DNA from: Priapulus caudatus
Lineage: Eukaryota; Priapulida; Priapulimorpha; Priapulimorphida; Priapulidae
Direction of reading: 5' to 3'
DNA: 24,218 nucleotides
Assembly: GCF_000485595.1 (NCBI RefSeq)
Contig: NW_014579764.1
Coordinates: 32,657 to 56,874 of the forward strand
Shown here: positions 11,001-17,584 of the stretch, one piece after another
How the letters are laid out: the number at the start of each line of letters is the position of its first letter
Position numbering within the stretch: the first letter of the stretch is position 1
Position numbers and translations under genes: made by a program
Notes under the pieces: model-generated
Told to the model about the DNA's origin: nothing
What the model saw: the letters and a program-made list of their open reading frames with translations, nothing else
Databases searched by the model: none

Positions 11001-13786
11001 TGGAACGGTTAGCATTCGTCATTGGTCCAGTGCATTGTAGCGCGCAGTGGAATAAATCGAGATCATAACACACGCAGCTCTGCGTGCGCACGTACGTATC
11101 AGTGTTCGAAATATAGTTAATGACCCTGTGACCTTGACCTTGGGTGAAAGTGGCTCAAAATCTCTCGCCCCATAAGATGCAACTGTGGACCAAGTTTGAA
11201 GTTTCTAACTCTTACGGTTTGAAAGATATTGAGCGGACAGACACACAGACATACACAGTACACACCGCCACATACACGAAACCGAAACGGCCACGAAAAC
11301 AATATCCTCCGCGGCACTGCATGCGGACTGCGGAGGATAACTACTTGTACTTCGTCGAGTAGACGTGTTTGTATGGTTAGCCTGTGTTGTGACTAGCATG
11401 TATTGTGTGTGCGTGTTGACAGCATTATGAGTAGCGGCGTTGTGTTTTACGTTTGGAGCTTTATTTCGATATTAGTTGAATAAAGTGTAGTTTATTGATG
11501 GAAGAACAGTGATTTTCGTCAGCGAGGCGGTGTTTTGGATAAATTTCTGCGTGGTGGCTGAGAATTTGAGCGAGGAGGCCGCCTAGCTGGCGTCAATGCA
11601 GGGGAAACACTGCGTGTGCATGCATATATATATGCGGGAATGATGCGATTGCGATCGCAAACGGTTGGCTGGCAGGTCAAGCGTACACAATCGCTATTGC
11701 AACTGCATAGCCGAGACAGGCATTGCGGGTTTTGCAGCAGTTTTTGCAGCTGCGGCTGGTGTAACCAATGATAATGCCTTGACTTCGAGGCGTGCAATTT
11801 CGGGGGCGATTCTCGAACAGTTTTCTTTTTAACCGTCGCCCCCGTAATAACATTTTCGGGAGCTCTTTTTGGAACTTCGGGGGCGATTTCGCCCGCCGCC
11901 CCCGTGTATTTTTTTCACTGGTAATCAGTATAATCTTCATTTACGGAAATTTTGTTTGCGATGATATGGAAATGGATCCATATTAGCAGCAGTACACTAC
12001 AGGAACCACGCTTGCAGCGAGATCTTTTATGCTCACTGGGCAGACACGACCTTACCTCATATCTGATCTTCTGATAGGAGTTAACGCGGTTGTCAAGCAC
12101 GGTAAGCGAGTGTGACGGCTTGGCGTCCCCGTCAAAGATGAATGAAATGTCACCCCTCTCCCACCGCATGTCGTTAAAGTCCAGCAGAGTGGTGTCCATC
12201 CTGCAATAGTGACGTGACACGCTCGATGAGTCCACAGTGCGATTCTCCATGTGTCACAGCCAAGTGTCAGTGCTGTCCATCATGACTGTCACCTGTTAAA
12301 TCTGATGCAGACCCATTGTCCTCAGCTTTTGTCAGACTGTTAAAACAGTCACAGACTAGTCCTCAGCAAGTATGTTTCCCGATTGCTAGGTGTATGTCAA
12401 TGCAGTATCTATTATAACTGCCCATGCGATATCTGGTCGGATGCCAATCGAGAATCACGTTCACAAGTAAAATTGAGGCCAGCGCTGGTTAAGTTACAAG
12501 ACTAACCCGAGTTCTGAGACTGAGATTACTATATCTACATCCGACAATCAACAAAATGGCAGAGGAAATAATGGTTGAAATGCAAGTAGTTATGTGATTT
12601 AGCATGTTTTCAGCCAAAACTATTTTACACTGCACTCACCTGATACTACTACCTCTCTTGTGGATCCTACAAATATCAGAGGGAAGTATGCGCGATACAA
12701 GCGGCACTGAAACAAAAGACAAACATGCAGGAACATATTCCAGTCTATGGTAATTAAACATGTGCATGGACTCTGCTAAGAACCTCATCTCTCTCCTTAC
12801 GTGGCCACCAACATTAATTTAATCAATCTTACTACTGCATACTGTTATATAATACACAAATACTACCATAACTTACTGAGTGAACAAGATATGTTCCTGA
12901 TGCTTGTTCACTAAGCGGAACATTCATTAAAAGAGGTCATTATAACGTGGTGCCATTGGAGATGCAACCGGTTGCCTGCTTATCGTCACAACTCTGCTGA
13001 CACATAACGAAATGCTAAGAAAGCAATATTGTTTAATTGTTAGGCTGTTACGATCAGTATGGTGATGGAATATGCAACATTACATACCCCAGCTCTGGAA
13101 ATCCCACTTCAATTCCATGTAAAAGTCTCCCAGTTGCTTAAGAGCATCAGTGAGTTTTGGTCTTCGCTCCTCGAGTGCTTCTCTGGATTGCTGTTTCAGT
13201 TTTCTCAGTAGCGAAGTAACTGTATTTGGATACAATCACCACATTATTGGGGGGCACCACATACCACTGGCTTTTCACAGATAATTACATAATCTAATAC
13301 AATCAATGCAACGTTAATCTTATTAGTAAATTATTGCAGATAGCTAATTTGATTTCTGCATCTAATTCATTTAAGGCTTATTCGTGAGAACCTTGCATGA
13401 GACTCCCTACTCGAGGTAACTAACTGACTAATATATCGCCAACATACATCACAAGTAGCAAGACATGTATGCTCATGAATGACCTACTTGTTTGCCTATC
13501 ACCATAGCTGATCGCCTCTGCCAATGGACTCCAGCCTTGACTATTCTTTATCTTTACTGGTGCATTGTGGGCCAACAGTAAATGAACACATTCTGAAAAA
13601 GCATGTAAACATTAATTACTACACATAAATTGGTAAAATGGCAAGGTTTTGTCTTTATATGCAATCACATAATTGTGGGATCACTAAGAATTTAGCTAAA
13701 TCCACGTTAGCATATATAGATGTAGTACTATCTGTAAACATTACCTTTTCTCCCTAGCATAACTGCTAGGTGCAGTGCTGTGTTAC
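1903..13786 (-). CDS. ANKRD13C: ANKRD13C-like protein, 10 exons, 5' end not found
   Basis: Coding segments, in transcript order: 13786-13745, 13592-13488, 13219-13088, 12706-12640, 12200-12056, 5357-5226, 4934-4764, 3280-3096, 2723-2623, 2036-1903. They total 1214 bases and join without a phase conflict into 403 codons plus stop. Residues 1-50 hold the end of one ankyrin repeat and a second one; residues 50-403 match the ANKRD13/GPCR-chaperone domain (Pfam GPCR_chapero_1), including runs such as EEEVDILMSSDI, SRKRREHLSEED, VIAPFKHF and VQMKLPPGFPVK. The strong match is to the C paralogue, which lacks the ubiquitin-interacting motifs of ANKRD13A/B/D; none is seen here. In mammals ANKRD13C sits on the cytosolic face of the ER and controls biogenesis and exit of some GPCRs. 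Human ANKRD13C is about 541 residues, so roughly the first 140 are missing; no exon for them was found upstream. Homology was recognised from memory, not by a search. Confidence 0.93.
2090..2353 (-). repeat. intronic interspersed repeat ending in ACCTCCGCC
   Basis: Read on the minus strand, the segment starts near 2352 with ACCTCCGCCCAACGGAG, then GGAGGTTATGTTTTTG and a run of GTGTG/GTTCG. This resembles a dispersed repeat I recall from many marine invertebrates (CCTCCGCC..GGAGGTTATGTTTTTG). ACCTCCGCC at 2094-2102 is an inverted copy of GGCGGAGGT at 2344-2352, so the two may be the ends of one element lying in the GC-AG intron. Confidence 0.5.
2623..2723 (-). CDS. ANKRD13C: ANKRD13C exon i, followed by a GC donor
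   Basis: A 101-base exon with acceptor TTGAATTCAG. It encodes residues 327-359, LLDVLEVIAPFKHFSKLRDF followed by VQMKLPPGFPVKI, nearly identical to vertebrate ANKRD13C as I recall it. The frame requires the exon to end at ATAG with the intron starting GCAAGT, a non-canonical but strong GC donor. The only nearby GT (four bases further on) breaks the frame of the last exon. Confidence 0.94.
3096..3280 (-). CDS. ANKRD13C: ANKRD13C exon h
   Basis: A 185-base exon with acceptor TTTCTCTTGCAG and donor GAAGT|GTAAGT. It encodes residues 265-325 plus two bases of Val326: a proline-rich NSLPPPPQ segment, TWEHYIS, HLGRQLVYKES, and ATVAMSKEFPLSIE. The ends of this exon match the family pattern PPPxxxxTWEEYIS and AMSQEFPL. 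Confidence 0.95.
3281..4763. other. ANKRD13C intron, mostly unique AT-rich sequence
   Basis: A 1483-base intron between the SLPPPP exon and the SRKRRE exon. Apart from the CA-rich array at 4458-4705 I see no gene, RNA or recognisable element in it. The short open frame near 4096-4278 has no family resemblance. Confidence 0.7.
4458..4705. repeat. CA-rich minisatellite in an ANKRD13C intron
   Basis: Imperfect tandem copies of a unit containing CACCCATGCGCACACACATT and ACACACGCACAC, with ATACACATACACACGCACGC between. Open frames in several registers encode His/Thr/Cys repeats and are composition artefacts. The array ends about 60 bases before the donor of the 4764-4934 exon. Confidence 0.85.
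4764..4934 (-). CDS. ANKRD13C: ANKRD13C exon g
   Basis: A 171-base, phase-0 exon with acceptor TGTCTGCAG and donor ACGAAC|GTATGT. It encodes residues 208-264, including SADFYAINGMNLASRKRRE and HLSEEDLQKNKAVIENLSKG. The basic-then-acidic SRKRREHLSEED block is one of the most conserved stretches of ANKRD13C. The residues after LSKG are variable, as in homologues. Confidence 0.96.
5226..5357 (-). CDS. ANKRD13C: ANKRD13C exon f
   Basis: A 132-base exon in phase 0 at both ends, with acceptor TGTGTGAAG|GAG and donor AACG|GTAAGT. It encodes residues 164-207: an acidic ESEVEIEEEVDILMSSDI run, then STKSITFSRSQSGWFFREN. The acceptor has a poor polypyrimidine tract, but the resulting junction (Tyr-Glu | Glu-Ser-Glu) is what the family predicts. 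Confidence 0.93.
5455..5580. repeat. CCGGGG/TTCGGGGGC module array
   Basis: A short stretch where GTGAAAAAAATTTCCGGGG is followed by repeated T-rich spacers and TTCGGGGGC or TTCGGGGAGG blocks (about five blocks in 120 bases). A similarly built segment occurs at 11785-11915. The minus-strand open frame here is a by-product of the repeated units. Origin unknown. Confidence 0.5.
5917..5942. repeat. perfect 10-bp hairpin
   Basis: TCCAGGGCCC and its exact reverse complement GGGCCCTGGA flank a 6-base loop (GCGTAA). The stem is very GC-rich. It sits about 100 bases from the MITE-like element at 6038 and may be the end of another element; no partner end was found. Confidence 0.7.
6038..6345. mobile_element. 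MITE-like element with GCGTTCACAC termini
   Basis: Ends are AGGTGCGTTCACACT at the left and the complement of AGGCGTGTTCACACA at the right. The flanks allow an ATT duplication (6035-6037 and 6346-6348) or a TA duplication if the element is one base shorter at each end. Inside are a perfect 13-bp hairpin (6064-6076 with 6083-6095) and about six ATTAGC motifs in both orientations. No coding capacity. The superfamily cannot be fixed from the ends; a TA duplication would favour Tc1/mariner-type mobilisation. Confidence 0.7.
6598..6890. repeat. CACGC/GCAGG minisatellite
   Basis: Degenerate tandem array of units such as GCACGCCCGCAGGCACACC and CAGGCACACACGCAAGCACG, GC-rich and strand-asymmetric. 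Open frames on both strands in several registers (Ala/Thr/His-rich, Cys/Ala/Val-rich) arise from the repeat itself. It abuts the truncated end of transposon copy A at 6902. Confidence 0.85.
6902..6939 (-). repeat. 38-bp inverted repeat, left arm
   Basis: Exact reverse complement of 9108-9145. In coding orientation of copy A this is the 3' end of the element. It stops against a GTGTGT run with no target duplication visible, unlike the sister copies B and C, where the sequence continues into a shared tail. Copy A therefore looks truncated here. Confidence 0.85.
7223..9118 (-). pseudogene. copy A: decayed transposon protein with FEN/XPG-I-like and CXC-like parts
   Basis: Translating the minus strand gives one long frame, with family-like segments in order: an N-terminal region near 9070-8960, ILSFVTVVEQLGNPFL, KSRKDIG, SLRFGTKSEILKCLD, VVVLDMAAVIHMV, SEADTRIFLHLAHAV, VDSDVVVLAV, HSLTGCDTTSQFFGCGKKTA, ENLPPTQAALFQHVKRAL and a C-terminal Cys cluster (HCSCLKSC then CKC). 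EAD (8035-8043), DxD (7957-7965) and GxD (7786-7788) are placed like the metal-binding acids of FEN1/XPG nucleases. It is broken by in-frame TAGs at 8671, 8398, 7927 and 7621, a frameshift near 8960 and a one-base loss near 7435 that sister copies lack. I recall the family as a frequent uncharacterised prediction in cnidarians and sponges; the nuclease role is inferred. Confidence 0.82.
9108..9145 (+). repeat. 38-bp inverted repeat, right arm
   Basis: Exact inverted match to 6902-6939, here bounding the N-terminal side of the copy A pseudogene. It is followed outward by the same tail sequence that follows the C-terminal side in copies B and C. Both ends of the element thus appear to carry the same long terminal sequence. 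Confidence 0.85.
9146..10765 (+). repeat. shared tail sequence beside copy A, split by an insertion
   Basis: Bases 9146-9687 and 10683-10765 align with the tail of copy B (18189-18690), and the first part also with copy C (23986-24218). Landmarks are AATATTTGGTACTTAAATC, a TG-rich run near 9225-9295, AGCCATATTGGATTTGACC and GGGGGCGCCCTTCTTGGCGC. Copy B lacks about 115 bases holding the TG-rich run. The alignment is interrupted only by the element at 9688-10676. Non-coding. Confidence 0.85.
9688..10676. mobile_element. 989-bp CAGGG-ended element, hAT-like
   Basis: The element starts CAGGGCGTCAAGT and ends with the exact complement, ACTTGACGCCCTG. It is flanked by TATAAG at 9682-9687 and 10677-10682; copy B has a single uninterrupted TATAAG at 18616-18621, so this is a clean insertion. 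CAGGG termini suggest the hAT superfamily, though a 6-base duplication is shorter than the usual 8. Near both ends are AAAATAGGAA repeats, including two 57-base direct copies from 10523. No long open frame, so it is non-autonomous. G-runs lie at 10020 and 10106. Confidence 0.82.
11105..11345 (+). repeat. interspersed repeat with CCTCCGC hairpin end
   Basis: The stretch reads GACCCTGTGACCTTGACCTT, GGACCAAGTTTGAAGTTTC, GCGGACAGACACACAGACA, then ends in TATCCTCCGC ... GCGGAGGATA, a 10-base inverted pair at 11300-11340. This arrangement is typical of a dispersed repeat I recall in many marine invertebrate genomes. The class is uncertain, and open frames on both strands here are not family-like. 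Confidence 0.55.
11785..11915. repeat. second TTCGGGGGC module array
   Basis: Blocks TTTCGGGGGCGATT, CGTCGCCCCCGTAATAA, TTTTCGGGAGCTCTTTTTGG, TTCGGGGGCGATTTCGCC and CCGCCCCCGTGTATTTTTTT alternate with T-rich spacers, in both orientations, and end in TTTTTTTCAC. Layout and terminal motif resemble 5455-5580 in the opposite orientation. Origin unknown. Confidence 0.45.
12056..12200 (-). CDS. ANKRD13C: ANKRD13C exon e
   Basis: A 145-base exon with acceptor CACTATTGCAG and donor TATGAG|GTAAGG. It encodes residues 116-163, beginning MDTTLLDFNDM and continuing through RGDISFIFDGDAKPS to YQKIRYE. The Met is internal and not a start, since Arg115 is completed by the first base of this exon. Its donor opens the 6.7-kb repeat-filled intron. 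Confidence 0.95.
12640..12706 (-). CDS. ANKRD13C: ANKRD13C exon d: short exon
   Basis: A 67-base exon with acceptor TTTTGTTTCAG and donor ATCAG|GTGAGT. It encodes residues 93-115, VPLVSRILPSDICRIHKRG followed by SSI and a split Arg. It is too short to stand out as an ORF and was found from family homology (PLxSRILPSDxCxI). A tempting earlier GT at AAGAG|GTAGTA would delete four conserved positions, so the later GTGAGT donor is preferred. Confidence 0.93.
13088..13219 (-). CDS. ANKRD13C: ANKRD13C exon c: start of the ANKRD13 domain
   Basis: A 132-base exon with acceptor AAATACAG and donor GCTGGG|GTATGT. It encodes residues 50-92, containing LLRKLKQQSREALEERR and LGDFYMELKWDFQSW. This charged helix followed by the aromatic DFYxELxWDFQSW segment is diagnostic of ANKRD13 proteins. 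The split codons at both ends rejoin correctly (Ile49 and Val93). Confidence 0.95.
13488..13592 (-). CDS. ANKRD13C: ANKRD13C exon b: second ankyrin repeat
   Basis: A 105-base exon with acceptor GCTTTTTCAG and donor ACAA|GTAGGT. It encodes residues 14-49 of the visible protein, including LLLAHNAPVKIKN, GWSPLAEAISYGD and RQT. This is a complete ankyrin repeat with the WSPLAEA variant of TPLHxA that marks the ANKRD13 family. Phase 1 in and phase 1 out match both neighbours. Confidence 0.93.
13745..13786 (-). CDS. ANKRD13C: ANKRD13C exon a: ankyrin repeat core
   Basis: A 42-base exon bounded by a TTTACAG acceptor and an AG|GTAATG donor on the minus strand. It opens on the last two bases of a Gly codon and encodes NTALHLAVMLGRK, the TALHLA signature of an ankyrin repeat helix, then the first base of a Glu codon. 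The acceptor is only 52 bp from the edge of the MITE at 13838-14416. The preceding exon, which should end with the first base of Gly, was not found. Confidence 0.88.
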
Positions 13787-13837
13787 CTGTAAAGATAATA
13801 AATATTAAACATTAAGACAGAATGTTGCTTCAACTTA

Positions 13838-14416
13838 AGGCCCGCTTATGTCGGTTTTTTCACACATATTTTAACATGTTTTATTTCTATGCGGCTGTCG
13901 GCGACAAATCGTGAGTGGCAGCAATTCACCGCAGCTTGTCGAGTCACATGATTACCAAAAGTCACGTGATTAATAAAATGGCAGCCTACACGCCACTCGT
14001 CAGCAGTTTACAAGGAGGGATTATTGCACAAACCTTTTCTCAAATATATATTAAGTTTTCCATATATCACATAAAAAAAAATTCTGCACATGATTATAAC
14101 GATGTTCAGAAAATTGAGGATAGATTTACGAAGTTACATAATGTTTACTGGTAAGCGCCATTTTGTTGGTCACGTACGTGACTCGTTTTATGTAGACTGG
14201 TCCCGGCGTCAAGTTTGCTCTGTTTGTGCTAAAGAACTGCTTGTGGTAGTACAAATACTGGGGCTGCGAACCCATCTACGTTTCATGCAGGAACGCTACG
14301 ATGTGATCGGCGATGTGCAGCGTAGTGACTTCAAGTCGACATGAGTGTTGCTACGCTGCTAATCGGCGCTAAAGTAGTCGCCGATAGTCAAATCGTAGGC
14401 CGACCTGAGCGGGCCT
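13838..14416. mobile_element. 579-bp PIF/Harbinger-like MITE
   Basis: Left end AGGCCCGCTTATGTCGG, right end the complement of AGGCCCGCTCAGGTCGG, flanked by TTA at 13835-13837 and 14417-14419. A 3-base TWA duplication with G/C-rich termini is the hallmark of PIF/Harbinger elements. Subterminal GTCGGCGAC-type motifs occur near both ends. Open frames inside are short and not transposase-like, so it is non-autonomous. It lies 52 bases from the acceptor of the 13745-13786 exon, presumably inside the next ANKRD13C intron. Confidence 0.8.
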
Positions 14417-14419
14417 TTA

Positions 14420-16127
14420 GGTATGCGCGCGTGCGTGCACAGGTATCTATGCACACAGTTCTTGTAACTTTGTTACCAACTTATCACATTATATCCTCAA
14501 CATCTCGACATTTTTTGACGTGTCATTTTTGCATGCTTAACATGTTGTATAAATATATAAAATTTATTCCCCTCCATTATAATGTCTTAGATATATGGTT
14601 AGAAATGACATAAATTGGTTTGATGAAACAAAGAAATCCTTAAAATATATTTGTTATATGTTTAATATATATGTTTTATCTTCTTTTGAATTTAGTAGAC
14701 ACGGACGTTACCTGTCTGTCAAAAAAACACTTACATTTTGCACTATAATTTAAAACCCACACAAATACAGTATAACCTTGGAAGTATCACTAATACATAC
14801 ATTGAATGTCTTATCTTCATAACCACTACTCTTTTTTCTCAAAGAATGCAATTACACATCAAATAAATCAAATAAAAAATCAGTGCCTGCATGTCTGTCA
14901 AATATAACGTCCATAACTTTGATGTAAAAAATAAAATCTAGACTTGCTGTTGGCATAACACCCCTACTCACAGTTAAAGTGGAACATTCCACAGAAAGTA
15001 ACATCAGGGATTTGTGTCAGATGCATCTGAGAAAGTTGAAAATAGAGACAAATGGCTGTCTCTCAAATATTTCCCGAGTAACGTCCGTGACGTTTGGACG
15101 TTATTTTTTTCAACAAAATATTTAAATACATGTGCATGGAAAATTATATCATGTCCAATATCCATGTTATTGTGCATGTAGACATTAAACATATAAATAT
15201 CGATCATTCAAGTGGAGAATGTTCAGATATTGACATAAATATGCTCGGACGTTACTATTGACATTTGATCACAATTTGTTATGGGTATGTCAAAGTCAAA
15301 GTCACGTCCGTATCAGGATTGCAACACAAATTATGTAGCAAATACTTTCCCACTTTATATGTATAATTGATAATTGTGTTCACAAGTAGGTTTCCTTCAA
15401 ATTCTGCCATCAAATGTGTCCTTGTTTGATTGTAAATAACTTAATTTTGAAGTTTATATTCGGACGTTACACAAGAATTGTCAATTTGTCAATGGTAACG
15501 TCCGGATTACTATATTGTCGAAAATTGTGGCACATTGTAACACAATGCTTGCAATGCTTTTACAGTTTTAGAAGTCTACAATACTTTGTATATAAAATTG
15601 TGAATTCAACAAATTTTAGTAATGTCCGTAACAATTTAATGTATTATTCTGTTCAAAATGAGAAATTATTATTATAGGCACACAGCACGCATCTAACTTG
15701 TTGTAAATTGACATTCATCCTCAATTTAGCCCTTGTATTTTTATTTCAAAACCTTGTCAAAGCATGTTGAGTAACGTCCGCAACTTTCAAAGTAACTCAT
15801 ACAAAATCAGAATTTTTATATATAATGCACTCAAAACTATCTTCTAATGTAGCCTTTCTAAAATTGTAATACATCATCTATAATCAGGGCCTATACAGTA
15901 CAGAATACATGCATCTTTATTTTGAAAGATGTTGTCACAAAAATATTACTCAATAGCTCAGAAGCATCCATGTATATGATTTAAGGCGCGTAAACGTTGT
16001 TCAAGTAAGTTTTGCATGCAGAATTTTATTGTGAAATTTAAGTCTTACACGAAAACAAAACAAAAAAACAACACTTCAAACTAGTGTAATTAAATTCCGA
16101 TAGATGGCGGGCCGCTATCAAAGGCAT
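14420..16127. other. AT-rich stretch with a cluster of TAACGTCCG motifs
   Basis: No gene is recognised. The 9-base motif TAACGTCCG, or a close match (one to two changes), occurs at 14702-14710(-), 14905-14913(+, ends CCA), 15079-15087(+), 15095-15103(-, ends CCA on its strand), 15246-15254(-), 15302-15310(+, TCACGTCCG), 15461-15469(-), 15496-15504(+), 15620-15628(+, TAATGTCCG) and 15772-15780(+). Flanking sequence is not visibly repeated. TGTCAA is often nearby. The last ~340 bases (15785-16127) lack the motif. Confidence 0.75.
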
Positions 16128-16138
16128 CATTGCATCGG

Positions 16139-16496
16139 GTGTTGCTATCCCCCTGGCGTGGAGGGAGGTCACGTGATAACGTTGACGATCACGTTCAAAA
16201 CGTTAACGCTAACGATAACCCTCACTCCAACACCGCCAACACTAACCCTCACACTAAATATATATGTGTCGCCGCGCTATATATAGGCATTGTGATCCAC
16301 AAAAATTAATCTATGGTGTGGGGAGAGATATCATGATGCAAAAACCCTAACCCTAACCCTAATCCTAACCCTAATCCTAACCCTAACCCTAACCCTAACC
16401 CTAACCCTGACGCTAACCCTAATCCTAACACTATCCCAACACTAGTGCTGCCACGTTGCGGTCACCTCCCTCCACGCCCGGGGGATAGCATTACCC
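16139..16496. mobile_element. 358-bp TIR element carrying telomere-like repeats (element T1)
   Basis: The 27-base inverted arms 16143-16169 and 16464-16490 differ at one position (core GGCGTGGAGGGAGGT). The element is flanked by an 11-base direct repeat, CATTGCATCGG, at 16128-16138 and 16497-16507, read as a target duplication of 9-11 bases. The interior holds a (CCCTAA)n array at 16344-16437 and a more degenerate stretch near 16195-16255. No coding capacity. Duplications of 9-11 bases are typical of Mutator-like elements, but the superfamily is not established. Confidence 0.82.
16344..16437 (+). repeat. interstitial telomere-like (CCCTAA)n
   Basis: About fifteen CCCTAA hexamers with occasional CCTAAT and CGCTAA variants. 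This is the metazoan TTAGGG telomere repeat read on the C strand. It sits wholly inside element T1, so it is interstitial and not a chromosome end. Confidence 0.93.
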
Positions 16497-16507
16497 CATT
16501 GCATCGG

Positions 16508-17584
16508 TCAGCCAAACCATTGCAGCAATGGCAGCTGTCAGTGTGACGACGGATTGCAAAAAGCAGGAGCGAATAATTACAATATTATTAAGTACTATAC
16601 ATAATGTGCGTTCTATGGTGTCAGGTAATAAGGTACATTAAACCCCTTGCGAGGCACATCTGGCTCGTTAAAAAAATAGCTCAATGGTTGATACAACCAG
16701 AGCAGCTCGTGCAAGATTACAATTGACAGCAATATGATAGCAAATATCTGTAAACTAATTTCAGTACAAGGTAGGCGAGTGATTAGTGGAGCGAATAAGC
16801 TCAAGAACGTACACACTTGCGTCTATATTGGTGCCAAAATTTGATGAGAAAAGTCTGGGAAATCCGCAGCCTCACTACTGGGTAATTATTTAAGTGCTAG
16901 TGACTGTATTCCAACTATTCATAATGTACACTACAGAATCTCATATATAACAGTCTTCGACGTTAGGCGGTGGACCGTGGTCCGAGACCACCAAAATCTC
17001 TCTCGGTCCAGTAAATTTAACAAGTTAAATGGACCGTCGGTCCACCCGTTTTTTTCAGCCACTCTAGTTACAGTATTTAAATAATTTATCAAAGTATTTA
17101 TGAGACTACAATTACTGTATACATAACTGCGAAAAAACGCGCATCTAAGCATTATCAAAACGCACACCTCTTCGTGTTTTGTTTTTCNGAGCAGTCTAAG
17201 CCGAATCGCCGATCCTTGTGTGGAAAATTCTCTGGAAAATCCCTCGAAGAGAGCCTCGTCGCGCCATCTATGGGACGCCATATGTACGAGAATAAGTTCA
17301 GGGCGTAAAACAGAAGAAATGGAAACTCGCTTTTCTAGAGGAAAACCTAAAGCGCCAACCAGCAAGGTAGCAATTACGAGCATTTGGATTTATTCTCGCC
17401 CTACGTGCATAGTCGAAAGGCTTCTGCAAGCGCCACAACTCCTCAATTGACCGATTATACGCCTTTATCCTATACCCAGAAGGGCCTCGGGAACATGTTT
17501 CTAAATATAGAGCAGCGAATAAGTCATTGTGTCGCCGCGAGGCGGCGTTGGCGCGCTTCGCGCGGATATCCGGGCTGCAGATCG
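16508..17584. other. unrecognised sequence between element T1 and copy B
   Basis: No gene can be assigned. A minus-strand open frame at 17298-17597 (99 codons) and another at 16931-17383 overlap in different frames, so at most one is real; neither matches a family I know, and the second contains an N. An inverted pair CGCCGCGAGGCGGCG lies near 17533-17547, and GGACCG/CGGTCC motifs recur at 16970-17045. Confidence 0.5.

Larger units (their letters stand above)
5358..12055. other. 6.7-kb ANKRD13C intron filled with repeats
   Basis: This intron lies between the exons at 12200-12056 and 5357-5226, whose coding joins exactly (Tyr-Glu | Glu-Ser). It contains, in order: C/G-run modules, a MITE-like element, a CACGC array, transposon copy A with its nested insertion, and another dispersed repeat. 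The stretches 6350-6590, 10770-11110 and 11350-11780 hold nothing I recognise. Confidence 0.85.

Noticed and set aside
16344-16437. True chromosome end at the CCCTAA array
   Set aside because: Sequence continues on both sides and the array is enclosed by inverted repeats and an 11-bp duplication, so it is interstitial.
16931-17383. 150-codon minus-strand frame whose start looks like a signal peptide (MLVIATLLVGALG)
   Set aside because: It contains an N, overlaps another open frame, has no recognisable domain, and hydrophobic starts arise easily by chance.
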